Source of the DNA: Myxococcota bacterium
GTDB lineage: Bacteria > Myxococcota_A > UBA796 > JAFGLY01
Assembly: GCA_024276675.1 (NCBI GenBank)
Contig: JAJRWT010000060.1
Coordinates: forward strand, 62,001-126,000
Direction: 5' to 3'
DNA: 64,000 nucleotides
Part shown: positions 45,698-54,670 of the stretch, in pieces
How the letters are laid out: every line of letters begins with the position of its first letter
Numbering within the stretch: the first letter of the stretch is position 1
The notes under the pieces: generated by a model
Told to the model about the DNA's origin: nothing
The model's input: only the letters and a program-made list of their open reading frames with translations
Databases searched by the model: none
Made by a program: the position numbers and the translations under genes

Positions 45698-47634
45698 ATG
45701 GAGGCTCCATCGTTTTGGCGCGAGGCTACCACGCCTGTGATCCTGGCACCCAGTAGCTGGCTCAGTTGGCGCACCAGCGGATTGGCTTCGGCTTCTTGTC
45801 GAACCTTTCGTACATACTCCGCCATTCTACGCTTTCTGGCTTCTTCCCTGGTTTCCTGGTCCGGGGCATCCGGATCTCTAAGTCTGGCCTCAAGCCTGGA
45901 AACCCTGGGGAAGAAAAGGCTTATGGAGGCCAACAGTCCGGGTTCCGAGAGCTGTTTTTCGCCCAGTGCCAGGTGAAAGCTGGACGGGAAGACGAGGGTC
46001 ATCCGGGATCCCATCAGGCCTCCGAAGGCACTGTGATCGGTGATGATGCCCCAATTTGCCGATTCGTTCTCCAGGTGGTCCAACCACCGCCCGAATGCTT
46101 CGGCCTGGCTACGTTCAATGCCAACGCTGGAGACCTTCTGCTCGCCGGCATCCCCGGAACCAGCTATGGTAGATGGCCCACCTGGCATGGGCCCCGGGGA
46201 AGACGATGCCTCGCCTGGAGAAACTGTTGTGGTCTTCGAGGAGCCTTGTTGGGAAGACACAGCCTTGGCGTTCCCCTGGCCGACAGCAGTGGGCGGGGCA
46301 GCCTGCCGTTGCTGCGACGGTGATCGAGAGCGTGGGTTCTGTGGAGAAGAGGATGGAACATCCGGAGATCCTGGCTTTCCCCCGATTCCGGCACTCGCCC
46401 TGAAACGGTTTCCCGCGGGGCCTGCTCTTCCGTTCCCAGGGGGCGATCCCCCCGGCGACCGGAGCGGAGTCGAAGACGGGCCACGAGTACGTAGCCGGCG
46501 ATCCAGGTCCTCTACTCGCCTGATGAGTTGTTCGATACCCACAACGGGCCTGGTGGAGGCCAACCTTGCCACGGCCATCTCCAGAACGAGCCGGGGACGG
46601 GAAGATCGCGCCACGCTGTCGTGGATCTCCAGCAGGGCATCGAACCAGCGGGTGAAAACCTCCACAGGAACGCCCTTCACCAGGGAGGCGAGACGTTGCA
46701 GTTCGTCGTCCGAAACATCGAGAAAGCGCTGGGGCTCAGCGGACAAGGCCACCAGGGCCGCGTTGCGGAGCAGCTCCAGCAATTCAGAGGTGTAACGAGA
46801 AAGGTCGTAACCGCAGTCGTGGACCGCGGCGATGGCATCGAGGCACTTGGCGGGCTCTCCGCGTACCAGGCCTTCCAACATCTGGTACAGCAGCGAACGA
46901 TCCACGAGCCCCAGGAGTTCCACGACCTGCTCATCGGAGCAGGCCAGGCCACCGAAGGAGATCACCTGGTCCAGGAGACTCTCGGAATCCCGCATGGAAC
47001 CTTCGCCGGCCCGGGCCACGAGACGCAGGGCGTTGTCACTCAAGGTGATTCCCTCTGATTCACATATGGAACGTAGGCGTTGCACCACAACGTTGCCCGG
47101 GATGCGCCGAAAATCGAAACGCTGGACCCTGGAGAGGATGGTCTCCGGGATCTTTCGTACCTCGGTGGTGGCGAAGACGAAGACCACGTGGGGAGGGGGT
47201 TCCTCGAGGGTCTTCAAGAGCGCATTGAAGGCCTCGCGGGTGAGCATGTGGACTTCGTCGATGATGTAGATGCGATACCGCCCCTGCCCGGGGAGGTAGC
47301 GCACCCCTTCACGCAGCTCCCGCACGTCGTCAACGGAGTTGTTGCTGGCGCCGTCGATCTCCATCACATCAGGCGCAGAACCGGCAAGTATTGCCTTGCA
47401 GATGTCACACTTGCCGCATGGCTGCTCGGTTGGTCCTTCAGCGCAGTTCAAGGCCCTGGCCAGGATGCGAGCGACAGTGGTCTTGCCCACTCCCCTGGGG
47501 CCGGTAAACAGGTACGCATGGTGGATACGGTCCATACGGATAGCGTTGCGCAGCGTGCGCGTCACGTGTTTCTGGCCTGCTACCTGATCAAACGTGAGAG
47601 GCCGCCATTTTCGGGCTATTGCCAGGTACGACAT
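45694..47634 (-). CDS. dnaX: DNA polymerase III gamma/tau subunit
   Basis: 646 aa. The AAA+ clamp-loader core holds GPRGVGKTTVA (Walker A), zinc-binding Cys in LNCAEGPTEQPCGKCDICKA, YIIDEVHMLTREAFNALLKT (Walker B) and LEEPPPHVVFVFATTEVRKI, SRVQRFDFRR. A Pro/Ser/Gln-rich linker (about 385-500) separates it from a C-terminal polymerase-binding-like domain. No A-run slippery site for the short gamma form is seen in the linker, so a single product is likely. It loads the sliding clamp on DNA. Confidence 0.95.
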   Translation of the reverse strand: MSYLAIARKWRPLTFDQVAGQKHVTRTLRNAIRMDRIHHAYLFTGPRGVGKTTVARILARALNCAEGPTEQPCGKCDICKAILAGSAPDVMEIDGASNNSVDDVRELREGVRYLPGQGRYRIYIIDEVHMLTREAFNALLKTLEEPPPHVVFVFATTEVRKIPETILSRVQRFDFRRIPGNVVVQRLRSICESEGITLSDNALRLVARAGEGSMRDSESLLDQVISFGGLACSDEQVVELLGLVDRSLLYQMLEGLVRGEPAKCLDAIAAVHDCGYDLSRYTSELLELLRNAALVALSAEPQRFLDVSDDELQRLASLVKGVPVEVFTRWFDALLEIHDSVARSSRPRLVLEMAVARLASTRPVVGIEQLIRRVEDLDRRLRTRGPSSTPLRSPGGSPPGNGRAGPAGNRFRASAGIGGKPGSPDVPSSSPQNPRSRSPSQQRQAAPPTAVGQGNAKAVSSQQGSSKTTTVSPGEASSSPGPMPGGPSTIAGSGDAGEQKVSSVGIERSQAEAFGRWLDHLENESANWGIITDHSAFGGLMGSRMTLVFPSSFHLALGEKQLSEPGLLASISLFFPRVSRLEARLRDPDAPDQETREEARKRRMAEYVRKVRQEAEANPLVRQLSQLLGARITGVVASRQNDGASI

Positions 47635-47663
47635 TCTTGGGGCTCCCTGTGATGGGATTTCCG

Positions 47664-47693
47664 AAAAAACCTGCGCTCATCGCCGGAGCAGGT
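47664..47693 (-). terminator. Intrinsic terminator after the SRP RNA
   Basis: On the minus strand a stem with arms ACCTGC and GCAGGT (47688-47693 and 47669-47674) is followed by a T-run (47664-47669). It lies between ffs and dnaX and would end the SRP RNA transcript, with partial read-through to dnaX possible. Confidence 0.55.
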
Positions 47694-47789
47694 CCTGTGT
47701 TCGGGCGATGTTCCATCCCACCTGGCTGCCTTGAGAGCCGGAGCCAGGATCGCGCATGGTCCTGGCCGGCTGCTGTTCCATTATTGGCA

Positions 47790-47922
47790 GGTCGTGGCCG
47801 TCGGAGATGACCGGACTACCCATTGCGCCTGAAACTACCGCTACCGTTGCTTCCTTCCGGACCTGGCGGGGTTCACGGGCTTCAGGCCAACGGGGCCCGG
47901 CCATCACCGCCGACCACGACCC
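47790..47922 (-). ncRNA. ffs: Bacterial small SRP RNA (4.5S)
   Basis: On the minus strand the domain IV core CAGGTCCGGAAGGAAGCA is present, preceded by GTGAACCCCGC and followed by a GGTAGC segment, the universal Ffh-binding hairpin. The ends close with a long pairing of GTCGTGG (47791-47797) with CCACGAC (47914-47920). About 130 nt, consistent with the small bacterial type. It acts with Ffh and FtsY in co-translational membrane targeting. It lies between the tRNA-Ser genes and dnaX. Confidence 0.9.
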
Positions 47923-47927
47923 ACACA

Positions 47928-48020
47928 TGGCGGAGAGAGCGGGATTCGAACCCGCGGTAGGGCTACAAACCCTACACGCGATTTCCAGTCGCGCACCTTC
48001 GGCCTCTCGGTCACCTCTCC
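47928..48020 (-). tRNA. tRNA-Ser (anticodon GGA)
   Basis: 93 nt including an encoded CCA (47928-47930 on the plus strand as TGG). The acceptor GGAGAGG (48014-48020) pairs with TCTCTCC, and the discriminator is G. The anticodon loop is CTGGAAA, anticodon GGA, and there is a long variable arm (TAGGG..CCCTA) typical of Ser. The T-arm holds GGTTCGAATCC. Confidence 0.95.
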
Positions 48021-48045
48021 GTAGATGTGAAGGTTGGGCGGACGA

Positions 48046-48135
<90 letters not shown>

Positions 48136-48145
48136 TCGGTCGCTC

Positions 48146-48613
48146 CTATCGGTTCCCGGCGCGCAACGAAGCGAAAAACTCGGTGAGCAATCCCGCCGAC
48201 CTCTTGGCCCCGATGCCCCCGGTGACCGCAAATTGGTGATTCAAGGCAGGATTACTGGAAAGGTCGCCTGCGGTACCCAGGAAACCACCCTTGGGATCGG
48301 CAGCCCCGAAGACGCATCGCTCCATTCGCGAAAGCAGGATTGCCCCGGCGCACATGGCGCATGGCTCCAGGGTGGCGTAGATGGTACATCCGTCCAGGCG
48401 CCAGCTTCCAAGCAGGGCAGCCGCTTCCCTGATGGCCAACAGCTCGGCATGGGCCGTGGGATCCTGAAGACGCTCACGAAGATTGTGGGCCCTGGAGAGA
48501 ATCCTCGTTCCACGGACGATCACCGCGCCCACGGGTACTTCCCCCTGCACGGCAGCCAAGTGGGCCATTCCAAGCGCCACCTCCATGAACTCACTGTCAT
48601 TCCCTGAATCCAT
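48146..48613 (-). CDS. tadA: tRNA adenosine(34) deaminase TadA
   Basis: 155 aa. The cytidine-deaminase fold has zinc ligands and proton shuttle in TAHAELLAI (His, Glu) and LEPCAMCAGAI (two Cys). VPVGAVIVRGTRILSRAHNL and RCVFGAADPKGGFLGT are family strands. TadA converts A34 to inosine in tRNA-Arg(ACG). It heads the minus-strand tRNA-ffs-dnaX cluster. It ends TAG. Confidence 0.95.
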   Translation of the reverse strand: MDSGNDSEFMEVALGMAHLAAVQGEVPVGAVIVRGTRILSRAHNLRERLQDPTAHAELLAIREAAALLGSWRLDGCTIYATLEPCAMCAGAILLSRMERCVFGAADPKGGFLGTAGDLSSNPALNHQFAVTGGIGAKRSAGLLTEFFASLRAGNR

Positions 48614-48662
48614 CGACTCGCCCGATCAAAGAACATCTCCGGCACCAGACCGGAGCCGCTCT

Positions 48663-48691
48663 CTAATAAACCACCCCCACTCCCATGTCAA
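48663..48691 (-). promoter_or_regulatory. Near-consensus sigma70 promoter for tadA-tRNA-ffs
   Basis: On the minus strand, TTGACA (48691-48686), a 17-bp spacer and TATTAG (48668-48663). A hairpin (CTCCGG..CCGGAG) lies in the presumed leader before the tadA start at 48613. Confidence 0.65.
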
Positions 48692-48785
48692 CGGGCTGGA
48701 GGGGACGAAAAAAAGGTTACGGGTCCCAGGACAAGACGGGAACCATGCCGCATCCTGAAGACAATGACAATGGCAACGGTCCCTC

Positions 48786-48814
48786 TTGACACAGGCTGGG
48801 ATGGGCACTATCTA
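48786..48814 (+). promoter_or_regulatory. Sigma70 promoter of a putative small RNA
   Basis: TTGACA (48786-48791), a 17-bp spacer and TATCTA (48809-48814). A transcript starting near 48821 would run directly into the structured segment that ends at 48926. It points away from the tadA promoter. Confidence 0.6.
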
Positions 48815-48820
48815 TTGGTA

Positions 48821-48926
48821 GTATAGCGGGTGAAACCCGCCAGGATTCTGGCCGGGACCTCCTACACGATGACCGAGCCAGTCCCCCCCAAGCTCGGCAT
48901 ACTAGGAGGCCCGGCCGTTCTTTTTT
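48821..48926 (+). ncRNA. Putative novel small RNA, promoter and terminator included
   Basis: About 106 nt between a consensus-like promoter and a U-rich terminator, with no protein frame of note. First hairpin: GCGGGT/ACCCGC (48826-48840). Main hairpin: arm GGCCGGGACCTCCTA (48850-48864) with TAGGAGGCCCGGCC (48903-48916), 14 pairs with one bulge. It encloses a loop with an inner stem CCGAGC/GCTCGG (48873-48878 with 48892-48897), and is followed by GTTCTTTTTT (48917-48926). The 5' arm contains ACCTCCTA, which is like the anti-Shine-Dalgarno end of 16S rRNA, and the 3' arm the matching TAGGAGG. It could be a regulatory RNA or only a strong terminator. The adjacent zinc-ribbon gene starts 116 bp downstream. 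Confidence 0.5.
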
Positions 48927-49042
48927 GAATGGAAACGGGGATCCCACGAGGTCGTCACCGGAAGAGCCCCGGGCTGTAACAGAAGCGGCTTGAGAGGACT
49001 CTATGGCGGTAAAGACGAGGAGAATACAAGGAGAAGAGCACC

Positions 49043-49231
49043 ATGCCAATGTTCGACTTCAAGTGCCCGGTCTGTGGGTCAGCCTTCGAGGAATTCCTGC
49101 GCCCCTCCGATCCCATCAACGATGTCGAGTGTCCGGAATGCGGCTCTGCCCGGGTGGAAAGGCAGCTCTCTGCCTTCGCGGTCCATGGCGGCAAACCCAT
49201 CGGAGCCTACCGTGATTCCTCCTTCAGTTAG
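49043..49231 (+). CDS. FmdB-family zinc-ribbon protein
   Basis: 62 aa. ATG 49043 has AGGAG about 9 nt upstream. Two CxxC pairs (FKCPVCGSAFEEF and VECPECGSARVER) make a FmdB/regulatory-protein zinc ribbon, with the usual PMFDFKCP start. The family name comes from a formamidase regulatory protein, but most members have no defined role. It ends with TAG. A CCGGCT/AGCCGG hairpin (49251-49269) follows without a T-run. Confidence 0.85.
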   Translation: MPMFDFKCPVCGSAFEEFLRPSDPINDVECPECGSARVERQLSAFAVHGGKPIGAYRDSSFS

Positions 49232-49480
49232 TCATCTTCATGTGGCTCCTCCGGCTTTTCCTGAGCCGGTTGAACGGGTCGGTGGTCACCGATCAAAGAC
49301 TATGATAACGCCCGCTCAGCGCCCTTCCCTCCAGCTTTCCCCAACACATCTACCCTCCAGGAAAGCGCACCGGGCTGCAGCAGTATCCCCAAGGAGATCC
49401 CAGGCAGCGACACACGGTCGCAGCTCCGCGGCAGGACAAAGCCGAAGTCCCACGTAGGTCATGCGGGGTTCCCACGGGCC
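49232..49480. other. Intergenic gap before acs
   Basis: Together with the acs promoter and leader this gap spans 378 bp without a gene. I see a CCGGCT/AGCCGG hairpin (49251-49269), a CGGTG/CACCG hairpin near 49285, and otherwise no frame, repeat or RNA that I can support. Confidence 0.5.
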
Positions 49481-49509
49481 TTGACACCATTTTCAACTCA
49501 TGCTAGGTG
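49481..49509 (+). promoter_or_regulatory. acs promoter, shares core with the transporter promoter
   Basis: TTGACA (49481-49486), a 17-bp spacer ending TCATGC, then TAGGTG (49504-49509). The TCATGCTAG core (49498-49506) recurs at the same place in the promoter at 51796-51824, as does a GTGCC a few bases later. Confidence 0.5.
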
Positions 49510-49609
49510 TGCCGTCTTTTCAGCCAGAAGACCCTGGCGAACGAAAACGCACGTAAAACCGCCACAAGCCCGAATCGACCCGCATGTGATCGGGCACAGG
49601 AGAACAGGC

Positions 49610-51598
49610 ATGAGCGACAAAAAAATGATCACCTCCATGATGGAGGAAGAGCGCGTATTCCAGCCGCCGGCAGAACTGACCCAGCGTGCATGGATCAAGT
49701 CCATGGACCAATACCGCCAGTGGTACAATCGCTCCATCGAAGAACCCGAAGCCTTCTGGAGCGAAGTGGCCGGCACCTTCTGGTGGGCCAAGAAGTGGGA
49801 AAAGGTTCGCGAATGGGATTTCGACAACGAAATCTCCATCAAGTGGTTCCTGGGCGGCAAGACCAACGTCTGCTACAACGCCCTGGACCGTCACCTCCCC
49901 GAGGCCGCCGACAAGGTGGCCATTTACTGGGAAGGCAACGAGCCCGGCGAAGAAAAGGCCATCACCTACGGAGCCCTTCACTAGGAAGTATGCAAGTTCG
50001 CCAACGTGCTCAAGGCCAAGGGGGTGGCAAAGGGTGACCGGGTTTCCATCTACATGCCCATGGTCCCGGAGCTGGTGGTGTCACTATTGGCCTGCGCCCG
50101 CATCGGCGCAATCCACTCCGTCGTTTTCGGAGGTTTCTCCGCCGAATCCCTGAAGGACCGGATCGTGGATTCCACCTGCACCTTCCTTCTGACCACCGAT
50201 GGCACCTTCAGGGGCAGGAAGCCCATTCCCCTCAAAGTCAATGCAGACCGCGCCATGGAACTCGCCGAGGCCGAAGGCGTCGTGGTCAAGACCTGTATCG
50301 TGGTGAAACGCGTAGGCGACGACAAGGGCATCGAAACCAACATGCTTGAAGGCCGCGACCTCTGGTACCACGAAGCCATCGCCGATGCTTCATCCGACTG
50401 CCCCGTCGAAATCATGGACGCCGAAGATCCCCTTTTCATACTCTACACATCCGGTTCCACCGGCAAGCCCAAGGGTGTCCAGCACAACGTGGGTGGCTAC
50501 ATGGTCTACACGGCCTCCACCTTCAAGAACATCTTCGACTACCACGACGGTGACATCTTCTGGTGTACCGCAGACATCGGCTGGGTCACCGGTCACAGCT
50601 ACATAGTCTACGGCCCCCTGTGTAGCGGCGCCACCCAGGTCATGTTCGAGGGCGTCCCAACGTACCCCGATCCCGGTCGTTTCTGGGCCGTGGTGGAAAA
50701 GTACAAGGTGACCCAGTTCTACACCGCCCCCACAGCAATCCGGGCTCTCATCAGCCAGGGCGACGAATGGGTCAAGAAATACGATCTCTCCAGCCTGAAG
50801 ATCCTTGGCTCCGTCGGCGAACCCATCAACCCCGAAGCCTGGATGTGGTACCACAAGAACGTGGGAAGAGAGCGTTGCCCCATAGTCGACACCTGGTGGC
50901 AGACAGAAACAGGCGGCATCCTCATCACTCCTTTTCCAGGCGCCGTCCCCACCAAGCCGGGTTCCGCCACCGTGCCATTTCCGGGTGTACGTCCCAAGGT
51001 CATCCGTGAAGATGGCAGCGAGTGCGACGTGAACGAAGGTGGATACCTGGTCATCACCGAGCCGTGGCCTGGAATCATGCGCACCGTCTATGGACAGCAC
51101 CAGCGTTTCAAGGAAGTCTACTTCTCCATGTTCCCGGGCCTGTACTTCACCGGTGACGGAGCCCGAAAGGACGAAGATGGCTATTTCTGGCTCATGGGCC
51201 GTGTTGACGACGTCATCAACGTCTCCGGCCACCGCATAGGCACAGCCGAGGTGGAAAGCGCCCTCGTGTCCCACTCCTACGTGGCGGAGGCTGCCGTGGT
51301 GGGCATGCCACACGACATCAAGGGACAGGGCATCTACGCATTCGTGACCCTGAACATCGGTGTCGAGAAGACCGAAGACCTCAAGAAGGTTCTCATCAAG
51401 CATGTGCGTACCGAAATCGGTCCCATCGCCACCCCGGACAAAATCCAGTTCGCAGACGCCCTCCCCAAGACTCGCTCTGGCAAAATCATGCGCCGTATCC
51501 TGCGCAAGATCGCCGAAAACGAAATCGATGCCATCGGCGACACCTCCACCCTGGCCGATTCCTCGGTGGTCGACGAGTTGGTCAACAACCGCGTCTAA
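49610..51598 (+). pseudogene. acs: Acetyl-CoA synthetase, interrupted by one in-frame TAG at codon 125
   Basis: From ATG 49610 (GGAG upstream) to TAA 51596-51598 the frame has 662 codons, normal for ACS, except for TAG at 49982-49984. It reads [33 protein letters not shown]. In other ACS proteins a Gln, Arg, Glu or Ala stands there, so CAG to TAG would fit. All else is intact: [29 protein letters not shown] (ATP-binding), [11 protein letters not shown] (acyl-pocket Trp), [22 protein letters not shown] and the acylatable Lys in TRSGKIMRR. The enzyme makes acetyl-CoA from acetate, ATP and CoA. The downstream part, from GTG 50006, lacks the N-terminal domain. It may be a real mutation, read-through or a base error. 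Confidence 0.88.
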
Positions 51599-51626
51599 CC
51601 AGCCACAACGTTCAACCGAATCCAGG

Positions 51627-51662
51627 GACCGTGGCACAACCAGCGTGCCACGGTCTTTTTTT
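51627..51662 (+). terminator. Intrinsic terminator of acs
   Basis: Perfect 11-bp stem GACCGTGGCAC (51627-51637) and GTGCCACGGTC (51645-51655) around a 7-base loop, followed by seven T residues. It lies 28 bp after the acs stop. Confidence 0.92.
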
Positions 51663-51795
51663 GCTACTACTCAACAGCCGGTAACAGAGGGGCTGCATTT
51701 CCTCGCCAGAAGAAAAAGACCGCTCCAGCGCGGGAGGCCGGCCCAGGAAGCGAGCCGCCGGGGGGGCAGTCAAGTCACCTGAACCTCAAGAACAT

Positions 51796-51824
51796 TTGAT
51801 GTTCCCTCCCATTCATGCTAGTCG
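51796..51824 (+). promoter_or_regulatory. Promoter of the OFA-family transporter
   Basis: TTGATG (51796-51801), a 17-bp spacer ending TTCATGC and TAGTCG (51819-51824). It shares TCATGCTAG, then GTGCC and TTTT, with the acs promoter at the same distances. Confidence 0.5.
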
Positions 51825-51858
51825 GCGTGCCTTTTGAATGTTTCCACAGGAGGTAACA

Positions 51859-53112
51859 GTGTCCGAAAAAGTAATGAACCGGTGGCTCGTGGTGTTGGGA
51901 GCCCTCTTGATCCAGGTATGCCTGGGCGCAATCTACGCGTGGTCGGTGTTCACGCCACGCCTGGTGGAGGCTGGCTGGAGCAAGGCGCAGACCCAGATGG
52001 TCTTCGCCGCTGGTCTGGCCATGTTCGCGATCGTGATGGTGTTCGCTGGCCGTATCATGCCCACCCACGGCCCCAGGAAAATCGCCATCGCCGGCGGTAT
52101 AGTGCTTGGGCTGGGCTATATGTTGGCTGGCCTGTTGGCCGGAACCAACTTCGGAATGATTCTCTTTTTCGTCGGCGTGGTCGGTGGTAGTGGTATCGGA
52201 TTGGCCTACGTCGTGCCCATAGCCGTGGGCATGAGGTGGTTCCCCGACAAGAAGGGCTTGATTACCGGGCTTGCGGTGGCCGGTTTCGGCTTTGGTGCCA
52301 TGCTCTGGGTAAAGCTGGCTGGAACCTGGGGCAAGATGATCGCCACATTCGGGCTGAGCACCACCTTCACCGTGTACGGTGCCATCTTCCTGGTGGCGGT
52401 GGTCATTGGCGGCTACTGGATGGTATTCCCGCCAGCAGGCTGGACTCCCAGGGGTTGGAAGCCCCCGGCGCCCAGCAGCAAAGGCCAGGTGGCATCCGGA
52501 ACCGTGGACTTCCTGAGTGGAGAGATGCTCCGGACGCCCCAGTTCTACATGATCTTTCTCACCTTCCTGTTCGTAGCCAGCGCCGGCTTGATGAGCATCG
52601 GCCTGATGAAACTCTTTCCCTCCGAGGCCCTTCAAGCCAACGGCTTCAGCGCCGAGAAGGCAAGCGCGATGGCTGGAACCGCCATGGCCATTTTCTTCTC
52701 GCTGGCAAACGGCATCGGCCGCATCGCCTGGGGTGCCATCAGCGACAAGCTCGGTCGAAAGACCTCCATCATCATCATGACTGGAACCCAGGGACTCTTG
52801 GTCATCCTGTTCCAGTGGATGGCCGGGACTCCCGCCCTCCTCTACCTGGGCGCCACTCTCATCGGCTTCAACTTCGGTGGGAACTTCGCCCTGTTTCCAA
52901 CGATTACCGCCGACACCTTCGGAACCAGGCACGTGGGCCAGAACTACGGTTGGGTCTTCCTCGCATACGGCGTTGGAGGAATCTTCGGTCCCATCATGGG
53001 CGGCAAGCTGGGAGATATGAACAACTTCCCGCTGGCGTTCACAATCGCTGGCTGCGCATGTCTGCTGGCTGCAGGAGTGATCTCCATGACCAAGCCACCC
53101 CGGAAGGCCTGA
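51859..53112 (+). CDS. OFA-family MFS transporter (monocarboxylate/oxalate-formate type)
   Basis: 417 aa from GTG 51859, which has AGGAGG six bases before it; the ATG at 51838 lies upstream of that site. Twelve membrane helices are expected. Start VMNRWLVVLGALLIQVCLGA IYAWSVF and ARIMPTHGPRKIAIAGG match the OFA branch (oxalate/formate antiporter) of the MFS, with GIGLAYVVPIAVGMRWFPDK KGLITGLA. Adjacency to acs and a shared promoter core suggest uptake of acetate or a related small acid, though OFA proteins carry various monocarboxylates. A terminator follows. Confidence 0.9.
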   Translation: MSEKVMNRWLVVLGALLIQVCLGAIYAWSVFTPRLVEAGWSKAQTQMVFAAGLAMFAIVMVFAGRIMPTHGPRKIAIAGGIVLGLGYMLAGLLAGTNFGMILFFVGVVGGSGIGLAYVVPIAVGMRWFPDKKGLITGLAVAGFGFGAMLWVKLAGTWGKMIATFGLSTTFTVYGAIFLVAVVIGGYWMVFPPAGWTPRGWKPPAPSSKGQVASGTVDFLSGEMLRTPQFYMIFLTFLFVASAGLMSIGLMKLFPSEALQANGFSAEKASAMAGTAMAIFFSLANGIGRIAWGAISDKLGRKTSIIIMTGTQGLLVILFQWMAGTPALLYLGATLIGFNFGGNFALFPTITADTFGTRHVGQNYGWVFLAYGVGGIFGPIMGGKLGDMNNFPLAFTIAGCACLLAAGVISMTKPPRKA

Positions 53113-53156
53113 AACTCCTCCAGTCCACCCGCAACAATCCAGACACCACGCGACAT

Positions 53157-53184
53157 GGGCCGGGACAACCCCGGCCCCTTTTTT
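53157..53184 (+). terminator. Intrinsic terminator after the OFA transporter
   Basis: Stem GGGCCGGG (53157-53164) with CCCGGCCC (53170-53177), 5-base loop, then CTTTTTT. It ends the single-gene transcript 45 bp after the stop. Confidence 0.9.
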
Positions 53185-53268
53185 AAGTCACCGCGCCAAA
53201 ACCAGTTATCACTATGGATACATTGATCCGACGAGCACGAGCAGATCTCACATGCCTCAGGGGTCGGT

Positions 53269-54597
53269 ATGATGGAACCAAGAGTCCTGCTTTCCCGGTT
53301 GCTGGATTCCGCTCGAAAACGTGGAGCCATGGGTGCCGAAGCTCTTCTGGCAGAATCCCGTTCGCTGTCCATCAGGTACTTCGGACGAGAGCTGAACCCG
53401 GGCCTGGAAGAACGTAGCACCCTCCTCCGCTTCCGCGTCTACCTGGCTGGAGGCCGAACGGCCCGCGCGGAGTTGAGGAGCCCGAACATCGCAACTCTTG
53501 AACCTCGCATCTCACGCGCTGTGGGGCAGGCTGTCGCCAGGGCCAGAAAGGCCCACGAAAACCCGTTCGCCGGACCAACCGAGCTGATCAACCTTGGTGG
53601 CCTGGGTCTGTCACTTCTGGACCGCCGCCAGGCAAACCTGAACCACTTGGATCGTACAGAACTCGTCCTGGAAAACGCCAGCGGATGCGAAGGTGTCGAC
53701 AGCGACATCCACCTGGTGGAAGTAACCTACCGAGAAGGCACCCGGACCCGGTACTTCGCCAGCTCCAGGGGAGCCATGGGGATCGAACGATCATCCACCT
53801 TTACCGCCACGGCCAGGGCTCGACACCGCGCGGGTGACAGAACCTACTCCCAGACTGTCTCCAGCCGGTATTTCGCCAACATCGCGAGTATGCCCTTCGG
53901 CGTGGAACTCGGGCGCCGTCTGCGGACCCTCCACACTCCAGCGACAATGCCCGAGCACCCACTGCCGATGTTCATTCAACCACATGTTTCAGCCCAGATT
54001 TTTGCCTCCATGGCTCCTGCGTTCGTTTCCAGGACGGTAAAAAAGGGCAAGTCCTTCATCTCGCAACGCCTGGGAAAGCCCATAGCAAGTCCCAAGCTGC
54101 ACGTCATCGACGATCCAGGATTGCCGGGGGCGCTGGGCTCCCGAGCCTTCGACGACCGTGGAGTACCTCCCGTCCCGGTTGTGATCATCAGGGAGGGCAT
54201 CGCGTCAAGTCTCTTCTTCGATGTTGCCGAGGCAAGAGAAGCCGACCTTCGACCCACGGGGCATTTCATGGATGGCATGATGAGCTGTTCCAACCTGGTA
54301 ATGCGCTCTGGAACGCGCTCCCGCAACGCCATGGGCATGGACATCGGCGACTACCTGGTCCTGGAAAACTTCCACAAGGATCTGCCCGTCAACCCCACCA
54401 CGGGTTTACTGGACAGCCCCTGCGATGTCCTGGTCTGCTCCGACAACGCTGTTGTAGGAGCGGTCAGGAACGCACACATGCGCATTCACGCAAGCGAACT
54501 GTTGGGGGCCATCCGCGAGGTGACCAGCGACCAAGCCCGTCACGGTAACGTCGATGCCTGCAGCATGATAGTCGAAGGACCACTTCCACAGAAATAG
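53269..54597 (+). CDS. TldE/PmbA-family protein
   Basis: 442 aa from ATG 53269 (a second ATG follows at 53272). PmbA/TldE-like landmarks are the N-terminal helix-strand pattern (LSIRYFGRELNPGLEERSTL), GTRTRYFASSRGAMGIERSS, the segment ASPKLHVIDDPGLPGALGSR AFDDRGVP and the C-terminal half ending VNPTTGLLDSPCDVLVCSDN, AVVGAVRNAHMRIHASELLG. The zinc motif HExxxH of the active TldD partner is absent, as expected for TldE. TldD/TldE together form a protease that matures RiPPs and CcdA-like substrates. No tldD gene is in the window. It ends with TAG. Confidence 0.8.
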   Translation: MMEPRVLLSRLLDSARKRGAMGAEALLAESRSLSIRYFGRELNPGLEERSTLLRFRVYLAGGRTARAELRSPNIATLEPRISRAVGQAVARARKAHENPFAGPTELINLGGLGLSLLDRRQANLNHLDRTELVLENASGCEGVDSDIHLVEVTYREGTRTRYFASSRGAMGIERSSTFTATARARHRAGDRTYSQTVSSRYFANIASMPFGVELGRRLRTLHTPATMPEHPLPMFIQPHVSAQIFASMAPAFVSRTVKKGKSFISQRLGKPIASPKLHVIDDPGLPGALGSRAFDDRGVPPVPVVIIREGIASSLFFDVAEAREADLRPTGHFMDGMMSCSNLVMRSGTRSRNAMGMDIGDYLVLENFHKDLPVNPTTGLLDSPCDVLVCSDNAVVGAVRNAHMRIHASELLGAIREVTSDQARHGNVDACSMIVEGPLPQK

Positions 54598-54670
54598 TGT
54601 GTCAATCCCAAGATCACATGCGTCCAGGGAGGGCTCCCCAATGTTGGGAAAAGGGCCGGATGCAGCGGAG

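Noticed and set aside
50006..51598. Downstream acs fragment as an independent gene from GTG 50006
   Set aside because: It would lack the conserved N-terminal ACS region, and no ribosome-binding site precedes it.
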